Assembly (NCBI GenBank): GCA_001566295.1
Contig: KQ964252.1
Location: 434,001 to 498,000, forward strand
From: Microdochium bolleyi
Taxonomy: Eukaryota; Ascomycota; Sordariomycetes; Xylariales; Microdochiaceae
Direction of reading: 5' to 3'
DNA length: 64,000 nt
This document shows, one piece after another, positions 53,814-64,000 of this stretch. The translations under genes were made by a program, and so were the position numbers. Every line of letters begins with the position of its first letter. The first letter of the stretch is position 1. The notes beneath the pieces were generated by a model. That model was not told the origin of the DNA and did not search any database. It saw only the letters and a list, made by a program, of their open reading frames with translations.

Positions 53814-56374
53814 TTACATGTCCCAGGACTCAAAATCCATGTTCAAGAGTCCCAGGTGGCTAAAGTTGGAAAAGTCAATCGCGCTGAGGGGGTCAAAGTC
53901 GAGAGGTGCTGCTGCCCACGCGCCGCCCGGGTTCGATCTCGATGTGGCAGCTGCTGCCGTCCCAGAAGACATGGTTGAAAGATTTTGGGGCCGTGACCCC
54001 GAATGGTCGAAAGGGAGACCGCTATTACTACTCCTGCGCAAGAATTTGGTAAGCTGAGGAGGGCCTTCATGAAAAGCAGTGCGGATCAATGATTGCATAG
54101 TCATCGTATGGCAGGAGATGTCATGGTGTACGCGTGACTAGTCAAATCCAGGCGCACTTACGTAGATGTGGATTGCGGGGTTGGCACTGGACGCGCATAA
54201 CCCGTTGTTCCTGGTTGGGAATGGACAGGAGCAGGCGGCGCGTAGTCAGTATGAGCACGCCCAAGGCCCCGTCGAGGCGGTGCCGTGGTCGACCTCACAG
54301 AAGGCGATGAGCCGATCTGCGAAGTGGCTTGATGGGAGACAGATGGTGGCTCCGGCTCGTGATTCGAGGTCGACGTCCTGCTGGATGCCAGTTCAAAAGA
54401 CGCAGCTCCGGATGGCTCCTGCGACTGCAGCACAGACATCAGGTGTGCTAGCGCCTGCAGGCAGAAGTCTGGCCACTGAGTACCACGCCTGGAGAGCTGG
54501 CTGAGGATGTGTCGTGCTCTCTTGGCGTATCTAGATCACGTCTGACAATCAGCTGTCTGTGCAAGATTGCGAGGTTACGTCGCTGGTTGCGAGGGTACGC
54601 ACCGGAATGCTGATGGTATAGGGGTGGCATCTTCCAACGCCGCGAAGACGAGAATGTAGCAGCTCATCCAGATTGACCAGGTCAGCAGCGGCCACACCAT
54701 GACGTTCAGCATGGCCGCTTCACTCTGCTGACGGCAGTAGGAGAAGACGGCGTCAATGATGGCTCGCGAGGCGCCAATGCAGGTCTGCAGAGCAGCACGG
54801 GACGACGGCGAGTTCGTCTTCGAAGCCAGCAGCGGACGATGCAGGGCAATGGTGGCTTCATGCTGCACTACAGTCAACAAGACTCTCTGTGATGAGGACA
54901 GGTGGTGGGGAGGATCAGGTCGTGAGTCCGCGTCGTCATCTCCGTCTTCACACAAGGCCTCGTTGACATGATTGACCCATCGTGTCAACTCGGACTGCAC
55001 AATGATGGACTTGTCCTGGGTTTCGTTACGTCGAGCGATGGCCTTGTTCCGGAGCTCCAGGATAGACCCTCGGAGCCGTGCATGGTCAGACAGAAGACCA
55101 AATAGAATCAGCTCGCTTCCTCCTGTGGCTCGAGAGTCAGAGATGCACAAGCGCTTTGGTACCAGCTGTAAAAAAAACCGTAGGCATAGCATGCTGAACT
55201 TGCCTTGTCCGTGGCCCTTGGCACTGGCTTGTGCACTATTTTGGTGGTGGTGCTCATAAGTCGGCAAGCAAACATCGACATCGTCATCCCTGATGCTGAG
55301 CGGATGGCCCAGCGACTGCGATACCATGCGCTCGAGCGAGTAGAGCGACCACCATATGCGCTTGCGCATCATCGCTTCATGATGCGAGAAGTTGGCGAAA
55401 CGCGCGGGACAGCGGTGGAGACCAAGGTGGAATGCCATGCGGACGATGACACCGCCGAGCCGAGACGCCATGTTGAAGCGAAGCATCGAGATGAGGAACA
55501 ACTGGACGCACAGAGCGACCTGCACGCCCTTGAGAGAAGCTGGAGACTCCATGGCAAAGAGAAGGCCAGATGCCGTGTCGGCCTGGCTGAGGAAGAGAAA
55601 GTCTGCTGGTCGTGGTCCCACGGCAGTGCCGGACTGGCGTGCATCAGCATGAGATATCGACACAAGGGCTCTGACTATCGTGGCATTCGGCTCGGACACG
55701 TTGGACAAGCCGACCTGGGCCACGTTCTCAAGCAGTTCCAGAACCTCCGGACCGTGCAAAAATGGGAAGCACGAGTGCCAGTTGTCGAAGTACGGCTGTG
55801 TCCAAGCCACCAGGTCGTCAAAGGTTGGGGGCCCATGGGCGAAGTCGGCATCGCTGATGACCTCATCGTCGCGCCAGAAAGGGGCCCGGGCCGTCGACAC
55901 TGCCGTGGGCGTGTTGACGTTGGCCGGAAACAGCTCTGGGGACACGAGCTGGTCGTCCTCACCAGGAACGAGGTCACCGCTGGCCATTTGCGATATGCCG
56001 GGCCGCATGCGAGTCAGGGCGTCCGAGACGACACGAATGAAGTGAATCCCGCTGGCACTGCCGATGAACCGCGGATGCCCGACGGTCGTGCCGTTGCGCA
56101 TGAGGCCCGTCTCGTGCGCCGTGGCCGGCTCGGCGGCTCTTGCCCGGGTCCTGCGGCCACGGGAGTGGTCCGCGTCGGCTCTCGGCCGCTTCTGCCCCCG
56201 TGGGTCTGGGCCGGTGCGTGGCCATTGGTGCTCTGATCCGGAGCTCGTCTCGCTGCTCATGTTGCTTCTGTGCCCGGGTGCTACATTGCGCGCAGCCGTT
56301 GCGCGTGGATGGGCCGGGGTGGACCGGCCACGGGACGCGTGCGTGCACTGAGTGAGGACAATCCAAGGCCGCAA
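53814..56374 (-). CDS. fungal-specific transcription factor, no zinc cluster visible
   Basis: At least three exons: 56374-54603, 54530-54162 and 54033-53814 (introns 72 and 128 bp), up to 786 residues. The ATG at 56260 (MSSETSSGSEHQW) is an alternative start and gives 748. The middle-homology region of Zn2Cys6 regulators is clear: WTQPYFDNWHSCFPFLHGPE, MAFHLGLHRC, KRIWWSLYSLERMVSQSLG and HPLSIRDDDVDVCLP. A further in-frame intron (about 55123-55236) is likely, because the poly-pyrimidine stretch there is not family-like. Late exons hold RHILSQLSRRGTQWPDFCL and a C-terminal DPLSAIDFSNF acidic-hydrophobic end that may be an activation segment. I cannot find the expected C6 cluster; only a basic KRPRADADHSRGRRTR patch precedes the domain. 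It is head-to-head with the transporter gene, so it probably controls the cluster. Confidence 0.82.
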
Positions 56375-56801
56375 GGCACCACCACAGAGGCTGCCTTAGG
56401 CCGCTCCCCCACACTCTTCTGCGGGGCGGATTTGTCAGGGGCTGCGGCTACGGGCTGCGGGGACGGCGCGGGGAATCTCTTGGAGGCGACGGACATTTCT
56501 TTGGCCGCGAGGGCAGACGCTCCTGGTCAGGCCCTGAGCCTTCGCGGACTTGGAAAAGACCGCCAGGGCTGGGCTTCCCCGTGGGGAAGAACACGACTCG
56601 CAGCGCTCGGGGTTTGGGGTTCGCAAGGCCGGGGCCGCCGATCCCAGGATTTGTTTATCAAGTCGGCATCTCGTCGTATTGCTTCCATCAGAACTGGTCT
56701 CTCTCATCCTTCTTCCTCGGGCCTTACACCTTTCCAGAAGAACGGACAGTATCTCTTGGCCGCCGTCGCAAAACACTTCACTGCCAGCTCTGCCTCCAAC
56801 C
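56261..56801. promoter_or_regulatory. shared promoter, regulator / ACS transporter
   Basis: 541 bp lie between the regulator start (56260) and the transporter start (56802). It includes CTGCGGGGCGGA at 56419-56430, similar to a site in the kinase/dehydrogenase promoter. If the longer regulator start (56374) is used, the region shrinks to 427 bp. A missing 5' exon with the zinc cluster might also lie here, but no Cys pattern was found. Confidence 0.4.
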
Positions 56802-58606
56802 ATGGCTCAACAACAGCACACCACGTCCGATGGCCTGGACTGTGCCAAAAGTCCTAGTGCCGAGCAGGTTGAGCATTCCGATGAGAAGAACCACCTAGGA
56901 AACGGCGCTGTGGCAGCCGCCCGGGGCGACTATTCTGGCGCGGTCGAAAAGACCAGCCAGGTCGAAATCGCCCTCGTCCGCAAGCTAGACTACCGCATCA
57001 TGCCCATTCTCTGGGCCATGTACTTCATGAACTACGTGCGTCGTCATCCATCTCTTCCCTATCCTCATTCTTAGAGGCAATCTACCTAACACATCTTCAA
57101 TCGCTCTCGTACAGCTCGACCGCAACGCCATTGCCAATGCTCGTCTCAACCACCTGGAAAAAGACCTCGGCCTCGTTGGCACCCAGTACAACACTTGTAT
57201 ATCCATTCTCTTCGTCGGGTTAGTTGCACCCTGTGTTCAAACCCGAAAAGAATGACTCGAGGCAAAGATACACCCTTGCTGACGCTGTGTGTAGATATCT
57301 TCTCATGCAGGTCCCCTCCAACATGTACATGTCTTCGGGCAAGGTGCGCCCGTCCATCTACATGAGTGGATGCATGGCTGCCTGGGCCACCGTCTCGGCA
57401 TTGACAGCCCTCGTCAAAGATTATCCTGGTGAGTGCCACTCGGTTCAGGCGCGAGCGAAGAGATGGACAGGTTTCGTGGGTGTGAAGAAGCATTCTAATA
57501 TGTTGACACGACTCAGGTTTGGTCGCCGTGCGGTTTTTCTTGGGCATCACCGAGGCGCCGTTCTACCCTGGTGCGCTGTACCTTCTCTCCATCTTCTATA
57601 CGAGGAAGGAGATTGCCACGCGCATTAGTATCCTGTACTCTGTAAGCCACACACACACACGCACACACACACACATAGCGATAAAAGAAGCGACATGTCT
57701 AACAGCTCGTCCCCGCAGGGCAATATCTTCGCCACCGCTTTCGCAGGTCTCATCGCCGCCGCGACCTTCAACACCCTCGACGGTGCTCATGGCCTCCAGG
57801 GCTGGAAATGGCTCTTCATCATCGAAGGCATCGTGACATTGGGAGTGGCTGTCGTCGGACTTTTTATGCTCCCTGATGCCCCCTTGACCACCAAGTGGCT
57901 GACCCCCGAAGAGCGACAACTCGCACACGACCGCATGGTCAGAGACACTGTTGGAGACGAGGGCAGCAAAGGCACTCGTGCTGGATTCATGCAGGCCGTG
58001 CGTGATCCCAAGCTGTGGCTCCTCGCCTTTATGCAGAACATGCATCTGTCTGCCTGCTCGTTCAACAACTTCTTCCCTACCGTCATCAGCAGCCTTGGAT
58101 TCAGCAACCCCACAATCGCCCTCGTCCTCACTTGCCCGCCCTATCTCGTCTCCGGCTTTGTCGGCTACCTCGTGGGCTACACCTCTGGCCGGTACAACGA
58201 GCGCACCTGGCACATCACCATCAGCATGGGCGCGGCGCTCGTCGGCTTCATCATCTCCTGCGTCACGCTCAACACGGCCGCGCGCTACGTGGCATGCTTC
58301 ATGTTCGCCAGCGGTGCTTATGCCGTCAACTCGGTCATCCTGGGATGGGTGTCGGCGACCCTCGGTCAGACCAAAGAGAAGAAGGCCGTCAGCCTGTCCA
58401 TCGTCAACGTGCTGGCCAACGCCTCGTACATCTACACAGCCTACCTCTATCCGGCTGCGCACGGCCCTCGCTACCTGCCGGCTATGTCTGCCAATTCAGC
58501 ATTCGCGTTCCTGACCATTGCATCCGCTTGGGTTCTGCGGATCTGGCTGCAGCGCATCAACCGCAAGGCTGCAGGCGACCAGAGCGGTCTGCGGTTCGCC
58601 TACTAA
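56802..58606 (+). CDS. MFS transporter, anion:cation symporter (Dal5/Tna1-like)
   Basis: Five exons (56802-57035, 57115-57218, 57295-57428, 57517-57641, 57719-58606) join in phase to give 494 residues. ACS-family members import organic anions such as allantoate, nicotinate and, in bacteria, tartrate. After a hydrophilic N terminus of about 60 residues come DYRIMPILWAMYFMNYLDRN and the first helix. LFVGYLLMQVPSNM and VAVRFFLGITEAPFYPGALY are family hallmarks, the latter covering the helix 4-5 signature. A conserved cytosolic loop follows GWKWLFIIEGIVT, and LTPEERQLAHDRM is typical of Dal5-like proteins. About twelve helices are expected. The gene is divergent from a fungal regulator and near tartrate dehydrogenase, so tartrate, D-malate or a related acid is the best substrate guess. 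Confidence 0.92.
57648..57675. repeat. (AC)n microsatellite inside transporter intron 4
   Basis: About 13 AC units with one GC interruption lie just after the donor GTAAGC of the 77-bp fourth intron. Confidence 0.92.
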
Positions 58607-59436
58607 GAAGATGCGGCCGGAGATCCAAGCATGGGATGTGTGTCATATCCCGGACTTGCGGTAGGAGGCTGTGGGAGGAATACACCATCAGGAGTACCGG
58701 TACATGTAGCTAGATATTGCTCGCCTTGTAGTCCGCCGTATCTCGAGTTGAAATATTCATGTTTGCAAAGACAATTATTCTTCAACACCTTGAACGCCGC
58801 GTCGCTTTCATGAGCCTGGCAAGTACGCATGTGTGACATTGAGCAGGCAAGATAGCGTACGTACCGGTGTTCCTCTGGCACCGTTAAGCCAGCATTCATA
58901 GCTCCTTCAGAGCGTATAAACCGAGTTTAAGTGCTCGCAGTCATTCTTTTAGAACCTTTCCTTTAGACAGATGACTAACATTAACCACTGTTAAGATCAG
59001 TCAATCTATGCCCTCTCGAGCGTCAAAACGTTGCTTGCAGTGGCGTCACAGCATGTCTGGCGCCAACCTTGCGCAGCGGGGGATCTGCTTCTCAGTTCCT
59101 CGGGCGTGAGTCGTGACAACTCCTGCTGGCTGAAGGACCTGGTCAGTTCTGGCCGTCGACGCTCGAGTCATTAGCGCCAGAAAGGCTTGGGTTGAGCCGC
59201 GTGCCATGACAGAGCGCCGGACATAAGATTGTCCGGGCCAGCAGTCTTGGGGCCAATCATGCGTTGCGCATCAAGCCTCGTCTGCCCGCTCCACGATCCG
59301 GGGGGACAACATTCCCAGAACCTCGAAGCAAGAAAGAGCCCCATCGCGACCTTAAATGCCCCCGTCAGGACTAAGGCAAGGCCGTCGCCGCATTCCCTGG
59401 TCTGGTCATGGGCCGGCCCCGAATGTCGCCACTATC
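58607..59436. other. intergenic region, no gene seen
   Basis: This is the 3' flank of the transporter gene and the promoter of the following zinc-cluster gene. No open frame of note. Confidence 0.55.
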
Positions 59437-60509
59437 ATGGCTGATCAACCGTTAGGTGCGTGCATGACCATCACTCCAGGCCCGAGCTTGTAGACACGGT
59501 GCTGATCAGCAAACAGAACCTGCCGCAATCGCTTGCGAGCTGTGCCGTACCAAGAAACAGAAGGTCCGTCTCGGCTGCTGTCCGTCTCCCGTGTGCATTC
59601 TCAGGCATCTCACTGACAGTAACCTTTTCCATTGGCAGTGTGATCGCAAGAGGTTGGTGAAAAGCCGTGTCAGTTTCAGAAGCCACCACGACATTATTCA
59701 CCAATGATCATTGACTGAGTACGGAGCATTGGTCAAACTTGTTAGGCCGGTGTGCAGCAATTGTCTAAAGGTACCCGATGGATGTCATTACCAAGAGCAA
59801 GGACGGAGGTACGTCTATTTATGCAAAACTCCCCTTATGCAGACTGGGGGGTGGTAATGAACCACGTACCGTGTGTACAGCCCTTGAGCTGATCAAGCAA
59901 ACTCTTCCCAGAGGGCTCCCCGCCGGCTACCTCAGTTCACTTGAGCAGCGGCTCGTCGATACAGAAAATGCTCTCTACTTTGCCTTGGCAGAGATACTAC
60001 AGGGAGTTCCCGAGCTGGGCGACTACAGAAGTGCTGCAGCACAGGTCGCGAGACCAACCCAGTCCCAGTCCAAGGCAGATGCCATACAGGCATGGTCGCA
60101 GTGGCCCTTGAACAGCCGTCAACAAGCATGTGAATGGTTCGCCGCGAAGCACGGCCAGGCAGGATCGGCCGCATCGCCATCAGCCGGGCCGCAGAATCCA
60201 GTCGGGAGACCAATCGCCTCGCCGGCGGCCAGAGGGACCATATCAGCGTCCGCAGCACCCGCAGACGCGGCTGCACTGCAATGGGACGACCACGATCAAG
60301 TCATGAGTGCACACGAGGACGGAGCAGAAATGGAGCAGCCTGGCGACACCCCGTGGGCGTGGACAACACCTCCACAGCAGGTCGCCGTCATCCCTCCGAT
60401 TCAGAATCTGGTAGCCACTCCATCCTCCTCTTCTCCTTCTCCTTCTTCTGGAAATATGGGGAGTAAGGCTCGATCTCTAGCTCAGGAGAGGAAAAGGATA
60501 TATTTTTAG
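59437..60509 (+). CDS. small Zn2Cys6 regulator split over five exons
   Basis: Exons 59437-59455, 59517-59563, 59639-59652 (14 nt), 59746-59808 and 59912-60509 join in phase to give 246 residues. The zinc cluster is assembled across exons 2 to 4: ACELCRTKKQK, then CDRKR, then PVCSNCLKVPDGC, giving the C-x2-C-x6-C-x6-C-x2-C-x6-C spacing of fungal binuclear-cluster DNA-binding domains. The dimerisation-like linker LSSLEQRLVDTENALYFALA follows, as in many such regulators. The remaining 180 residues are Ser/Pro/Ala-rich, without the usual middle-homology domain, so the protein is either a short form or continues in exons I did not find. The donor of intron 2 (GTCCGT) is weak. It lies between the transporter and an MpaB-type oxygenase. 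Confidence 0.72.
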
Positions 60510-60771
60510 ATTGAAAGTCTGTGGCCATTCTCACACGCGTGAGAACCCAGTCCAAACAGAAAACCTCGAAAGGTGCAAGCCAAAGTGCATGGTTCGAGGC
60601 CTGTGGTGAACTCTCTTCTGTGTATCTTGGAGCGGAGCCCGGCTTTCGCATGGACTCAACAGACCTGTTCAAGCTGAGCGTGACGCCAAGCTATAAAGAA
60701 CCAGCCTTCTTGCGTTCGTCACATACCCGCACATACCATTTTCTCCTCCATGTACCCCTTCTATAGCCGCC

Positions 60772-61704
60772 TCACAGCTCCATCCCTGTTGCTACGCGCT
60801 TTCTGAAATCAGCCATATGGTACCTCATCACAAAGTGCCGCCACGACAGCGGCAGCCAGGGATATACCCTGCGATCCACCGCCCTCTTGATCCAGTACAT
60901 GAAGCGCGTGTAGCGCGTGGACGGGTACCCAAAGTCGTTTCGTATCCGCTCCGGCAGAAGCTCAATCGTCGTAAACCGGTGAACCGGGCCCGTCAGCTTC
61001 GTGACGAGCCAGAGCCCCCACGGCAGGTTCTTCGTCGGCCACAGTAGATCAACAGATACCTCCCTCGCCTCCCGCGTGACCTCGAGCCGCGAGATGGACC
61101 TGTCCCAATATTCCGCAAAAGCGACGCGGTCCCGCGGCCACTTCCCCGGCGGCACGCGCAGACCCGTCGCCATGATCGAGAACTCGCGGTACGCCTGGTC
61201 GGCCGTCTTGTCGTCGAGCTTGCCCAGCACTTCCTCATATCCCACCACGAGACCCCAGTATATCGTCGCGGCCACCCATAGCTGCAGGTCCTCGTCGTTG
61301 GCGTCGTACCCGGCCTCCCCGGGCTTCCTGACGCGCATGTGCGCCCGGTGCGTCGCGTCCGTGACCCGCCTGCGCTCCGCGGGCGTGCCGAACGCCATGA
61401 CGTAGATGTAGAAGAGGCTCCGGCGGGCGCGCTCGACGGGGCGCAGCGTGAAGCTGCTGTGCGCGTGCACGCCGCGGCCGACGCCCGGGCTCGCGAGCTG
61501 CAGCATCACCGAGGCCTTAGAGGTGCTGAAGGAGCACAGCTCGGCGACGATTCTCTGGATCGCGGCGCCGGGCTCCGCGAGGGGCGTGTTGTAAGCCCCA
61601 TATCGGCCGTGGGTGGTAGTGTCGGAGGCGGCTGCAGAAGTCTTGGTGGTCATGGCGGCTGTGTTGGCGAGGAGGGGGTAGGTCTCGAGGGCTGTTGAAG
61701 TCAT
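60772..61704 (-). CDS. MpaB/rubber-oxygenase-type (DUF2236) protein
   Basis: One exon codes 310 residues from the ATG at 61704 (MTSTALETYPLLAN); the frame is open 36 codons further upstream. The family includes ER-bound oxygenase MpaB of mycophenolic acid synthesis and latex-clearing proteins, which bind heme b. Visible blocks are IVAELCSFSTSKASVMLQLA, VHAHSSFTLRPVERARRSLF, VMAFGTPAERRRVTDATHRAH (a candidate heme-ligand region) and DANDEDLQLWVAATIYWGLV. The C-terminal WLPLSWRHFVMRYHMADF is also family-typical. The substrate is unknown. Its neighbour is a small zinc-cluster regulator transcribed toward it. Confidence 0.82.
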   Translation of the reverse strand: MTSTALETYPLLANTAAMTTKTSAAASDTTTHGRYGAYNTPLAEPGAAIQRIVAELCSFSTSKASVMLQLASPGVGRGVHAHSSFTLRPVERARRSLFYIYVMAFGTPAERRRVTDATHRAHMRVRKPGEAGYDANDEDLQLWVAATIYWGLVVGYEEVLGKLDDKTADQAYREFSIMATGLRVPPGKWPRDRVAFAEYWDRSISRLEVTREAREVSVDLLWPTKNLPWGLWLVTKLTGPVHRFTTIELLPERIRNDFGYPSTRYTRFMYWIKRAVDRRVYPWLPLSWRHFVMRYHMADFRKRVATGMEL

Positions 61705-63532
61705 GGTAGACAGGAGTGTAGCTCTGTCAGGATTTGAAGTGCTGAGCTGATATCTGATGATGGCTGTGTTCTGGCTCTGCCAGGGCGTTGAAACCCGCGC
61801 GATGCTGGGCACTGGTATTTCAGAGCCTCGACTTCCTGGACCCTGCGCGCGAATGGGTGGTCGGCCAACTATTTGATGGAGAAGAATCGGGGACAGCTAT
61901 GAGCGATGACGAGAAGCGAGACAGGGGCCGAGAGATACCTCAGATAAGTCGATGTGGCGTGAGCTGAGAGGCGAACACGTCGGCACAAGAGAAAGCTCCA
62001 AGGCTCGGGCACGAGAGGATAATCTTGTAAATCGCCATCGTCATATGAGCTGCTTTGTTAGTCCCGTACCCTATCGTTAGTTGGTGTGCGAGATCCCTGC
62101 TTGGGTAACAACGTTCAAACGAAGATCTTCCCCGCGGTGCCGAGGCTAGGTTGCCCCTTTTGGGCAACGAATTCGCCCACCCTGGTCAATGTGGCCTAGC
62201 ACCAGTCGCGGGCGAGCATAGCAACAAGATGACACGTAGAGTATAGTATTGTCTGAAATGTGGTGGCCGAATTCTCAGTTCGTCTTTCTTCGACGTGCTG
62301 CACCGAGATCCTCGGGTCTTGCCAGTTTGACAGAGGAACAAAGGAGGCTTTGCGGAGCACCAGTAGTCAACGAACCGATCAGTGTCGTAACGATTTATGG
62401 CGGCTATATGAGCTTGAGGTGGTCGAGGTTCCTCAAGCCCGACTGAGATGATCTTAAGTGCCTGCGCAGGCTTGACAAATTTTGGGTGCTGGAGAACTTT
62501 GCCAAACATTGAGCACTATAGTTGCACGGCCCGTGTTTGAGGATGCATACATGCCTCTTGCCCGTGCCCGAGCGGTTTTCAATGGCGTAGTATCTGGAGC
62601 AATCAGTGTTTTGTGACAAGGAGTAATGATGATGGAGGCTTCCTTTGACACGAGCATTCTTACAGCTCGAAGGTGCTGACTCTGCTGTGAGATACTATAG
62701 ACAGAGCTTGCTGTCGCCGCTGTCATCAACAGCGTATGGATGTTTTCCTAGGTCTCTGCGATGGCCCATCCGGGACCGATGTCTTGCCAAGAGACCAGGA
62801 AGGTACTGTTGAGGTTATGACCTATGCCAGGATTGTTACACGAGTGAGGCGTGAAGTTAGGAAGAAGATGCGCCCCTAGGGGCGGGACTCGCAAATTATA
62901 GTGTACACTAGGGTGCTTTTGACGTTATACGCGTGGATGACTTGCACAACCTCACCACTTCTAGGGGTTTTCGATCATGTTTCTATGTCAGGGCTTTTAT
63001 TTGTTCATTGGTGTGGTATGAATGCGGTCTCATACGAAGTTCCCTGTCTTCGGGCTTATCAAGTAAGTGCCGCAATATGAAGGATCGTATGGTGAGACGA
63101 TCCATGGACTGATGGTGATTTCCGACCCTGACGCAGCGACGGCTCCTGAGATGCACGGCGACGGACCAAAGGACGCTCAAAAAGCGCAACCATGTGCGGC
63201 TGACTGTCACGTAAGCACGCGGGCACCTGCTTGTCAGCTTGCGCGCGCGGTATATCATGCAGGGCTGCAGCCTGGCCCCCAAACACAACCCCGCCCTGCT
63301 CAACATCGCAGCTGCGTCTGTGACTCTGTGGAGGCTTGTTTTCGTCACTGATGCCGTCCTACTCCGACACCGGCCACGAGACTCGAGTTGCAGCGCTTTC
63401 CAGACGCCCCCCAACGCTCCGTCCGACTGCAACGAGCAGCAACGCTCAACCTCGACACGCCACCGCCCGAGGCCATGTCCTCGTCGTCCTGCGAGGGCTG
63501 TTGGCGTCTCCCCGACCCGCGCTCCTCCCGCA
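61705..63532. other. intergenic region, no supported gene
   Basis: 1.8 kb between divergent genes. Minus-strand frames at 62186-62509 and 62454-62729 could be fragments of something, but I recognise no family and no consistent splice chain. The last 300 bp are GC-richer and belong to the kinase leader. Confidence 0.45.
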
Positions 63533-64000
63533 ATGCCGCGGTTCGAAGACCTGCCTGACATCGTTCGCGACGCCCGCATCGAGACCGAGTTCCCCGACGA
63601 GTACACCACCAAGCACGTCCGATACAAGGCCGGCACATCCGCCCGCCATCGACGACTGCGCAAAGAGGAGACATGGACGCGGTCATCCTTGCTGGGACAG
63701 GGTGCCTACGGCATCGTCTATCTTGAGCATCGAAAGGATGACCTCAAACAACGAAAGCGAGCAGTCAAGGAGATCAAGAAGTTTGTGCGACCTGGCATAG
63801 AAGTCGACTACTGGAGAGAACTCGAGGCGATATTCAAGTTCTCCCATCCAAAGGTAAGTCGGTGGGGACCTCGGACCTTCGAACCCACAAGATTATGCTT
63901 CGGTGCCGGCTGTGAATGGCACGGCTGACTCATGGCGAACTTCTCCACGCCTAGTATTCACATTGCTTTGTCACTGCCGATGGCTGGTTCGAAAAGGACG
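63533..64000 (+). CDS. protein kinase, 5' part only
   Basis: Exon 1 (63533-63853) and the start of exon 2 (from 63955; 101-bp intron GTAAGT...CCTAG) are present; the window end cuts the gene. The ATG at 63533 gives MPRFEDLPDIVRDARIETEF. The kinase glycine loop is LGQGAYGIVYLE and the ATP-binding Lys is in RAVKEIKKF. The splice joins FKFSHPK to YSHCFVTADGWFEKD, matching the usual subdomain III-V spacing. It belongs to a broad fungal Ser/Thr kinase group with a short basic N-terminal extension; the target is unknown. The catalytic HRD and DFG motifs lie beyond the window. Confidence 0.85.

Noticed and set aside
62186..62729. two minus-strand frames that might be exons of a gene
   Set aside because: No family recognised and no in-phase GT-AG junction connects them convincingly.

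Overview
This is a stretch of fungal nuclear chromosome, almost certainly from a filamentous ascomycete (Pezizomycotina, probably Sordariomycetes). The reasons are moderately GC-rich coding DNA, introns of about 50-130 bp with GTRNGT donors, CTNAY branch points and short YAG acceptors, and typical gene content: a HET-ankyrin protein, Zn2Cys6 regulators, a modin-like protein, an MpaB-type oxygenase and an ACS-family transporter. I found no CRISPR array, rRNA, intact tRNA or intact transposon. I recognise 25 protein genes and rebuilt their exons by hand from splice sites and reading-frame continuity.

Left part (1-19.5 kb): a HET-domain/ankyrin gene with an apparent frame break and an arginine-rich 24-bp tandem repeat at its 3' end; a Cys-rich single-pass membrane protein; a secreted alpha/beta hydrolase; a cupin protein; the Hsp90 co-chaperone Aha1; a modin-like membrane protein; and an F-box-like protein. 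Middle part (20-42 kb) is mostly housekeeping: an EngB-type GTPase with a very long C-terminal extension head-to-head with the ATP-synthase assembly factor FMC1, a 2EXR/F-box-like protein, a Gly/Gln/Lys-rich low-complexity protein, a Tht1/Kar5 nuclear-fusion protein, mitochondrial ribosomal protein uL6m, a Met22/Hal2 bisphosphate nucleotidase with a long N-terminal extension, an Rsm1/NIPA C3HC zinc-finger protein, a copper-type P1B ATPase and a GT25-like glycosyltransferase. At 42.8-47.2 kb lies a head-to-head pair of arrestin-like paralogues, one intact and one interrupted by two frame breaks.

The most interesting block is 49.2-58.6 kb. It holds an epoxide hydrolase, a glycerate-3-kinase-like (TDA10) kinase head-to-head with a tartrate/D-malate dehydrogenase, and a fungal-specific regulator head-to-head with an ACS-family anion transporter. 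Together these look like a compact, self-regulated tartrate/D-malate-to-glycerate catabolic cluster: uptake, oxidative decarboxylation to D-glycerate, then phosphorylation into glycolysis. This is inference from family functions and gene order. To its right are a small Zn2Cys6 regulator split over five exons, one only 14 nt, then an MpaB-type oxygenase and the start of a protein kinase cut by the window end.
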